From: WHUA01 sp964585785
GTDB lineage: Bacteria; Pseudomonadota; Alphaproteobacteria; UBA8366
DNA length: 12,469 nucleotides
Direction: 5' to 3'
NCBI GenBank assembly: GCA_964585785.1
Contig: CAZPFL010000155.1
Location: forward strand, 1-12,469
In this document: one piece after another, positions 7,620-12,469 of the stretch
Layout: each line of letters begins with the position of its first letter
How positions within the stretch are numbered: the first letter of the stretch is position 1
Position numbers and translations under genes: made by a program
Notes under the pieces: model-generated
Database searches by the model: none
What the model saw: the letters and a program-made list of their open reading frames with translations, nothing else
What the model was told of the DNA's origin: nothing

Positions 7620-8591
7620 ATGATCTGGCTCGTCTCCCTAAGCGTCACCGTTGCGGTTGCAAGCCTGCTCGCCACGGGCCTGCTGACCTCCTTTCTGCGC
7701 CGGCGCGCCATCCTCGACCATCCCAACGCACGCAGCAGTCACGACACGCCGACGCCCCGGGGCGGCGGCCTCGCCGTGGTGCCGATCGTCCTCATCGCCT
7801 GGATCGTCGCGGCGGGCGCCGACCTGCCGGCTGGTCTGATCGTGATCCTCGCCGGCGCCTGGGCACTGGCGGTGCTGTCCTGGATCGACGACCTGCGCTC
7901 CTTGCCCGCCGCGCTGCGCCTCGCGGTGCAGGCGGTCATCGTCGCGGTCGCGGTCAACTGGCTGCGCGCCCAGGGCCCGGTGTTTCAGGGCCTGCTTCCG
8001 GGCTGGCTCGACTCCCTGGCCGCCGCGATCCTCTGGCTCTGGTTCCTCAACCTCTTCAACTTCATGGACGGTATCGACGGTATTTCGGGCGTCGAGACCA
8101 TCTGCATCGGCGGCGGTCTCGCGATTCTGGCAATCGTCGCCGCGGACAAGGCGCCGCCGGCCTTGTTCGGCGCGACGCTGGCCGCCGCCGCCGCCGGCTT
8201 TCTGGTCTGGAACTGGCATCCGGCGCGGATCTTTCTCGGCGATGTCGGCAGCGTGCCCATCGGCTTTCTGCTCGGCTTCCTGCTGCTGGCCTTGGCGGCG
8301 CGTGGGCTCTGGGCGCCCGCGCTCATTCTGCCGGCGTATTATCTTGCCGACGCGACAATCACGATTTCACGGCGCGCGCTGCGCGGCGAGCGTGTGTGGC
8401 AAGCCCATGCCGAGCATTTCTACCAGCGCGCGGTACAGTCCGGCCGCAGCCACGCCCAGGTCAGCCTCGCCATTCTCGGCGCCAACTTCGTATTGATCGG
8501 CCTGGCGCTGATGTCGCTGGCCTTTCCATTACCGTCCGTCGCCGGGGCCGTGGTCGTGGCCGGCGCGCTGCTCGCCTGGATGCGCCCGTGA
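7620..8591 (+). CDS. WecA/WbpL-type polyprenyl-phosphate HexNAc-1-phosphate transferase
   Basis: Multi-spanning inner-membrane enzyme of the MraY/WecA (glycosyltransferase 4) family. These transfer a sugar 1-phosphate from a UDP-sugar to undecaprenyl phosphate and so begin O-antigen or other polysaccharide repeat units. The 323 residues are very hydrophobic, with about ten membrane segments. Family motifs are LDHPNARSSH with PTPRGGG (32-50), the metal-binding Asp90-Asp91 in WIDDLRSLP, NLFNFMDGIDG (144-154), ARIFLGDVGS (202-211) and HAEHFYQR (263-270), the HxxH-type loop that helps set sugar specificity. It lacks the muramyl-pentapeptide features of MraY and lies next to 6-deoxysugar genes, so WbpL-like (QuiNAc or FucNAc type) is the best guess. 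The ATG at 7620 has no clear Shine-Dalgarno sequence. Its stop overlaps the next start by 4 bp (GTGA), implying translational coupling. Confidence 0.9.
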   Translation: MIWLVSLSVTVAVASLLATGLLTSFLRRRAILDHPNARSSHDTPTPRGGGLAVVPIVLIAWIVAAGADLPAGLIVILAGAWALAVLSWIDDLRSLPAALRLAVQAVIVAVAVNWLRAQGPVFQGLLPGWLDSLAAAILWLWFLNLFNFMDGIDGISGVETICIGGGLAILAIVAADKAPPALFGATLAAAAAGFLVWNWHPARIFLGDVGSVPIGFLLGFLLLALAARGLWAPALILPAYYLADATITISRRALRGERVWQAHAEHFYQRAVQSGRSHAQVSLAILGANFVLIGLALMSLAFPLPSVAGAVVVAGALLAWMRP

Positions 8592-9496
8592 CGGCGGGCG
8601 ACCGGCGGGTGCTGGTGACCGGCCCCGGCGGCTTCGTCGGCCGGGCGCTTTGCCCGGCACTCGAGCAAGCTTCCTGGACGGTCATCCCCGCCGGCCGGCG
8701 TGCGGTCGGCGACATCGGACCGGCCACGGACTGGCGCGCGCTGCTCGACGGCGCCGAGGCGGTCATTCATCTGGCGGCACGCGTCCATGTCATGCGCGAC
8801 GATGCCGCCGATCCGGAAGCCGAATTCGACCGCGTCAACCATCTGGCGACCGCGCGTCTTGCCGCACAGGCCGCCGAAGCGGGCGTCCACCGCTTCGTCT
8901 TCATGAGCTCGATCAAGGTGTATGGCGACCTTTCCGACCATCCCTTGACCGCGGCCGATCCCCCAATGCCGGTCGATCCCTACGGGCGCTCCAAATGGGC
9001 CGCGGAGCGGGCGCTCGCCGGCCATGCCGATCGCATGGAAGCGGTTGTCCTGCGCCCGCCGCTGGTGTATGGCCCGGGCGTGAAAGGAAATTTCCTCAGC
9101 CTGATGCGGGCGGTCGATCGCGGCTGGCCCCTGCCCTTCGGCGCGATCGAGAACCGCCGGAGCCTGATTTATCTCGGCAATCTCGTCGATGCGGTCCGGG
9201 CGTCGCTCGCCGCGTCGCCCGGCACCTACCTGCCGAGCGACCGGGACGACGTGTCTACCGCGGCGCTGGTCCGACGCGTCGCGTCGGCGATGGGCCGCCC
9301 GGCGCGGCTGTTCCCTGTGCCGGTCTGGTTGCTGCGCGCCTTCGCCAAGGCGGCCGGACGATCCGCCGCGATGGACCGGCTGTGCGGCTCGCTGACGGTC
9401 GACGGCCACCTTCCGGACTGGCGGCCGCCCTTCACGATGGCGCAAGCGCTCGCGGCGACCGCAGAATGGTACCGCGGCGCGGGGCCGAGGGGATGA
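8588..9496 (+). CDS. NAD-dependent sugar epimerase/reductase, WbpV/WreQ-like
   Basis: Cytosolic extended short-chain dehydrogenase/reductase of 302 residues acting on a nucleotide- or lipid-linked sugar. The nucleotide-binding loop is TGPGGFVG (11-18), the catalytic serine lies in MSSIKVYG (106-113), and the Tyr-Lys pair is Y132-GRS-K136. Other family blocks are HLAARVHVM, LRPPLVYGPGVKGNF and the C-terminal sugar-binding RRSLIYLGNLVDAV. This set matches the group containing P. aeruginosa WbpV and R. etli WreQ, which reduce a 4-keto-6-deoxy-HexNAc; plain UDP-glucose 4-epimerase activity is the alternative. The start is a GTG overlapping the transferase stop as GTGA; the frame is open upstream, but that part is a shadow of the previous gene. 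Synteny with a WbpL-like and a WbpM-like gene is the strongest support for the reductase reading. Confidence 0.85.
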   Translation: MTAGDRRVLVTGPGGFVGRALCPALEQASWTVIPAGRRAVGDIGPATDWRALLDGAEAVIHLAARVHVMRDDAADPEAEFDRVNHLATARLAAQAAEAGVHRFVFMSSIKVYGDLSDHPLTAADPPMPVDPYGRSKWAAERALAGHADRMEAVVLRPPLVYGPGVKGNFLSLMRAVDRGWPLPFGAIENRRSLIYLGNLVDAVRASLAASPGTYLPSDRDDVSTAALVRRVASAMGRPARLFPVPVWLLRAFAKAAGRSAAMDRLCGSLTVDGHLPDWRPPFTMAQALAATAEWYRGAGPRG

Positions 9497-9543
9497 CAGG
9501 CTCCGTCGAAACCACCCTTGCCAGCGCCCTGCCGCCGATTTAA
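9493..9543 (+). other. 16-codon open frame in phase with the dehydratase gene
   Basis: An ATG overlaps the reductase stop (ATGA, 9493-9496) and opens a frame encoding MTGSVETTLASALPPI, which ends at TAA 9541-9543. The dehydratase ATG at 9556 is in the same frame with no other stop between. It could be a coupling leader peptide, a chance frame, or the former N-terminus of the dehydratase cut off by one nonsense change. GAGG lies too close to the ATG to be a good ribosome site. Confidence 0.3.
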
Positions 9544-9555
9544 GAACCCGTTACC

Positions 9556-11463
9556 ATGGCCCTCAGATTCAGACTGAACCGGGCGCAGGTCGCCTTCATC
9601 CATGACGTTGTCATGGCGGCTGTATCCTTTCCGCTGTCCGTCTATCTGCGGCTCGGCGAAAACACGATGAGCGAAGCGCACGACTACCTGCTGCCAGGCA
9701 TGGTCCTGTTCGCGGCGATTTCGGCCATCGTCTTCAAACTGAGCCGGATGCATCGCGGCATATGGCGCTACGCGTCGCTCGACGACCTCGTCGCCATCAC
9801 CAAGACGGTTACGCTCTCGATCCTGATCTTCCTGCCGGTACTTTTCGTGATCACCCGGCTCGAGCTGTTCCCGCGCTCCGTGCCGTTCATCAACTGGTTC
9901 GTCCTGATGGCGCTGCTCGGCGGCCCCCGCTTCGCCTATCGCCTGTTCAAGGACCGCCGCACGGAAAGCCTGCTCGAGCGCGACGAGCATCGCCGCGTGC
10001 CGGTCCTGCTCATCGGCGCCAACGACGCGGCGGAGACCTTCATTCGCCAGGAAGGGCGCGATCGCAACGCCAGCTACAAGGTCGTCGGCGTCATCGACGA
10101 AAAAGGCACGCGCGTCGGGCGCACGATCCACGGTGTGCCTGTCCTGGGCGGGCTGGACGATCTCGACAGCATTGTCGAGCGCCGCTGCGATCCCCGGCCA
10201 CAGCGCATCGTGCTAACGCATTCGCGGCTGGACGGCGCCACCGTGCGCGCTCTGCTGCAGCGGGCCGATGCGCTGGGACTCAGCCTCGCGCGGCTGCCCC
10301 GCCTGTCGGAGCTGCGCGCCGGCGTCGAGGATCAGCTCGAGACCCGGCCGATCGCGGTCGAGGACCTGCTCGGCCGGCCGCAGGCCGTGCTCGATCGCGA
10401 GGCGATGCGCCGCCTGATCGCCGGCCGGTCGGTGCTGGTGACCGGCGCCGGCGGCACAATCGGCGGCGAGCTCACGCGCCAGATCGCGGCCTGCGGGCCG
10501 TCGCGCCTCGTGCTCTTCGATTCGTCCGAATACAACCTCTACCAGATCGATCTCGAAATCGCCGCCGCCTATCCCCATCTGGATCGGCCGATGGTGCTGG
10601 GCGACGTTCGCGACCGGGCCCGGCTCGATGCCGTGTTCGCGAGCTATGCGCCGGAGCTGGTGTTCCATGCGGCGGCGCTCAAGCACGTGCCGATGGTCGA
10701 GCAGAACCCGCTTGAAGGCATGCTGACCAACACCATCGGCAGCCGCAACGTCGCCGATGCCTGCCGCGAAGCGGGTGTCCGCATGATGGTGCAGATTTCC
10801 ACCGACAAGGCCGTCAACCCGACGAGCGTCATGGGCGCGACGAAGCGCCTGGCCGAAAGTTACGCCCAGGCGCTCGATCTCGCCGCGGGCGAGCGCGGCC
10901 AGACGCGCTTTGTCACCGTGCGGTTCGGCAATGTCCTGGGCTCGACGGGCTCTGTCGTTCCCTTGTTCCAGAAGCAGATCGCCGCAGGCGGGCCGGTTAC
11001 GGTCACCGATCCGGAGGTGACCCGCTATTTCATGTCGGTGCGCGAGGCGGTTGAGCTCGTACTGCAGGCGTCGGCGATCGGCGAGGCGGATACGGCCGCA
11101 TGCGGCCGGATTTTCGAGCTCGACATGGGCGAGCCGGTGCGAATCCTGGATCTTGCGCGGCAGATGATCCGCCTTGCCGGCAAGCGGCCGGACGAAGAAA
11201 TCATGATCACCTTCACCGGCTTGCGTCCCGGCGAGAAGCTAAAGGAAGAGCTGCTGCACGCGGGCGAAGACCTGGTGCCGACCGCGAATCCCAACCTGCG
11301 GCTCGCCAACCCGCGCACGGTGGACCTGCCGTTCTTGCAGCGCGCGCTGGATGAGCTCGAAGCCACCTGCAGGGCGGGCAAGCGCGAAGCCGCGCTCGCC
11401 ACGATCCGGCACCTCGTTCCCGAATTCGACGGACAGGAGACGCGCAGCGCGCTATCCGGCTGA
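9556..11463 (+). CDS. Membrane UDP-GlcNAc 4,6-dehydratase, WbpM/CapD family
   Basis: Inner-membrane nucleotide-sugar dehydratase of 635 residues. It is expected to convert UDP-GlcNAc to UDP-4-keto-6-deoxy-GlcNAc, the common precursor of QuiNAc, FucNAc and related surface sugars. Four hydrophobic segments (about 12-32, 43-62, 82-101, 108-125) precede a first Rossmann domain (VPVLLIGAND, 148-157) and a second, catalytic SDR domain with TGAGGTIG (296-303), FHAAALKHVPMVE (370-382), ISTDKAVNPT (414-423) and MGATK (426-430). The usual catalytic tyrosine is Met426, as in WbpM and unlike the short soluble FlaA1/PseB enzymes. The C-terminus has the GLRPGEKLKEELL block. The ATG at 9556 has no clear ribosome site. 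It follows the reductase by 59 bases and completes the sugar cassette. Confidence 0.93.
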   Translation: MALRFRLNRAQVAFIHDVVMAAVSFPLSVYLRLGENTMSEAHDYLLPGMVLFAAISAIVFKLSRMHRGIWRYASLDDLVAITKTVTLSILIFLPVLFVITRLELFPRSVPFINWFVLMALLGGPRFAYRLFKDRRTESLLERDEHRRVPVLLIGANDAAETFIRQEGRDRNASYKVVGVIDEKGTRVGRTIHGVPVLGGLDDLDSIVERRCDPRPQRIVLTHSRLDGATVRALLQRADALGLSLARLPRLSELRAGVEDQLETRPIAVEDLLGRPQAVLDREAMRRLIAGRSVLVTGAGGTIGGELTRQIAACGPSRLVLFDSSEYNLYQIDLEIAAAYPHLDRPMVLGDVRDRARLDAVFASYAPELVFHAAALKHVPMVEQNPLEGMLTNTIGSRNVADACREAGVRMMVQISTDKAVNPTSVMGATKRLAESYAQALDLAAGERGQTRFVTVRFGNVLGSTGSVVPLFQKQIAAGGPVTVTDPEVTRYFMSVREAVELVLQASAIGEADTAACGRIFELDMGEPVRILDLARQMIRLAGKRPDEEIMITFTGLRPGEKLKEELLHAGEDLVPTANPNLRLANPRTVDLPFLQRALDELEATCRAGKREAALATIRHLVPEFDGQETRSALSG

Positions 11464-11531
11464 CCGGCAGGCGCCGGAATCCCCGACTCAACGACACCAA
11501 CTCTCGCAATGTTTAGGAGCAAGCGACACCG

Positions 11532-12469
11532 ATGGCCGAACTTCCTATTTCCCGCGCCCTGATCTCCGTCTCGGACAAGACGGGGCTGGTCGACTTCGCG
11601 CGCTATCTGACGTCTTCGGGCGTTGAGATTCTGTCGACCGGCGGCACGGCGAAAGCCATGGCGGCGGCGGGCATTCCGGTCATCGAGGTCGCCGATTACA
11701 CCGGGTCGCCCGAGATTCTCGACGGGCGCGTCAAGACCCTGCATCCCAAGATTCACGGCGGCATCCTGGGCCGGCGCGACCTCGCCAGCCATTGCGCGCA
11801 AATGAAGGAGCATGGGATCGAGCCGATCGACCTCGTGGTGGTCAACCTCTACCCCTTCGAAGCAACGGTCGCGGGCGGTGGCGCTTATGACGAATGCGTC
11901 GAGAATATCGATATCGGCGGCCCGACGCTGATTCGCGCGGCGGCGAAAAATCACGACCACGTCACGGTCGTCACCGATCCGGCACAATACGCCGCGGTTC
12001 AGGCCGAGATGGCCTCCGGCTCGGGCGCGACCGGCCAGGCGCTGCGGCGTCGGCTGGCGGAAGAAGCCTACGCGCATACCGCGCTCTATGACGCCGCCAT
12101 CGCGCGGTGGTTCGCCGACCAGCGCGACGAGCTCTTCCCGGAGCGCGTCGCCGTCGGCGGCCGTCTGAAGCAGCGGCTTCGCTATGGCGAGAACCCGCAT
12201 CAGCAGGCGGCGCTTTATGTCGGCGGGCCCGCGCGACCGGGTGTCGCCAGCGCCGAGCAGATCCAGGGCAAGGAGCTCAGCTACAACAATCTCAACGACA
12301 CGGATGCGGCTTTCGAGCTGGTCGCCGAGTTCGCCGAACCGGCCTGCGCCATCATCAAGCATGCGAACCCGTGCGGGGTCGCGATCGACGCCGATCTTGC
12401 GAGCGCGTTTAGCCGCGCGCTCGCCTGCGATCCGGTCAGCGCGTTCGGCGGCATCCTCGCCTTCAACCG
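11532..12469 (+). CDS. purH: Bifunctional purine biosynthesis protein PurH, N-terminal part (3' end outside window)
   Basis: Catalyses the last two steps of IMP synthesis in the cytoplasm: formylation of AICAR using 10-formyl-tetrahydrofolate, then cyclisation of FAICAR. The frame stays open from ATG 11532 to the window end (312 full codons of a family length near 525). The N-terminal MGS-like IMP cyclohydrolase domain shows SDKTGL (14-19), STGGTA (35-40), LDGRVKTLHPKIHGG, NLYPF and IGGPTLIRAAAKN. The transformylase domain begins around RYGENPHQ, followed by KELSYNNLND and KHANPCG with the catalytic Lys-His pair, then PVSAFGG. The start has AGGAG at 11515-11519, a rather long 12-base spacing. 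It lies 68 bases after the dehydratase gene without a clear terminator between, so read-through from the sugar genes is possible. Confidence 0.97.
   Translation, partial: MAELPISRALISVSDKTGLVDFARYLTSSGVEILSTGGTAKAMAAAGIPVIEVADYTGSPEILDGRVKTLHPKIHGGILGRRDLASHCAQMKEHGIEPIDLVVVNLYPFEATVAGGGAYDECVENIDIGGPTLIRAAAKNHDHVTVVTDPAQYAAVQAEMASGSGATGQALRRRLAEEAYAHTALYDAAIARWFADQRDELFPERVAVGGRLKQRLRYGENPHQQAALYVGGPARPGVASAEQIQGKELSYNNLNDTDAAFELVAEFAEPACAIIKHANPCGVAIDADLASAFSRALACDPVSAFGGILAFN

Noticed and set aside
11464..11477. Hairpin CCGGC-AGGC-GCCGG right after the dehydratase stop as a terminator before purH.
   Set aside because: The stem is only 5 bp and no T run follows.
11025..12362. Long antisense open frame (445 codons) opposite the dehydratase and purH genes.
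   Set aside because: High-GC coding DNA routinely leaves such frames open; the plus strand encodes clear conserved enzymes through the whole stretch, and the antisense product shows no recognisable domain.

Overview
The window is GC-rich chromosomal DNA of bacterial origin. It most likely comes from an alphaproteobacterium, perhaps of the Rhodospirillales/Rhizobiales type. The evidence is the dense high-GC coding, the use of GTG and TTG starts, a DUF1674 (SDHAF4-type) gene divergent from htpX, and a run of rsmB, heparinase II/III-family gene and purH, an arrangement I recall as common in that class. No rRNA, tRNA, CRISPR array, insertion sequence or phage gene was seen.

Layout. (1) 1-2584, plus strand: the 3' end of acetyl-CoA synthetase (acs) with a strong intrinsic terminator, then a glutathione S-transferase-like gene of visibly lower GC, then a formate/nitrite-family channel gene preceded by a large inverted repeat. 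(2) 2612-2881, minus strand: a small DUF1674/SDHAF4-type succinate dehydrogenase assembly factor, divergent from htpX. The roughly 120-bp gap between them holds candidate promoters for both directions, the htpX one resembling a heat-shock (RpoH) promoter. (3) 3006-7575, plus strand: htpX (membrane zinc protease), an rsmB-type 16S rRNA m5C methyltransferase, rpe (pentose phosphate and Calvin-cycle epimerase) and a heparinase II/III-like protein. (4) 7620-11463, plus strand: three sugar genes that fit one pathway. They are a WecA/WbpL-type polyprenyl-phosphate sugar-1-phosphate transferase, a WbpV/WreQ-type NAD-dependent 4-reductase/epimerase overlapping it by 4 bp, and a WbpM/CapD-type membrane UDP-GlcNAc 4,6-dehydratase. 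(5) 11532-end: the start of purH, running off the window.

How they fit. Regions 1, 2, 3 and 5 are mostly housekeeping: acetate activation, respiratory complex II assembly, membrane protein quality control, ribosome modification, central carbon metabolism and purine synthesis. Region 4 looks like a compact module that makes a 6-deoxy-HexNAc, for example N-acetylquinovosamine or N-acetylfucosamine, and places it on undecaprenyl phosphate to begin an O-antigen or other surface polysaccharide. It sits between the heparinase-like gene and purH, which I believe are direct neighbours in many relatives, so it may be an insertion. I found no convincing new defence or mobile system. The points most worth checking are the divergent promoter region, the position and chemistry of the sugar cassette, and a 16-codon open frame in phase with the dehydratase gene.
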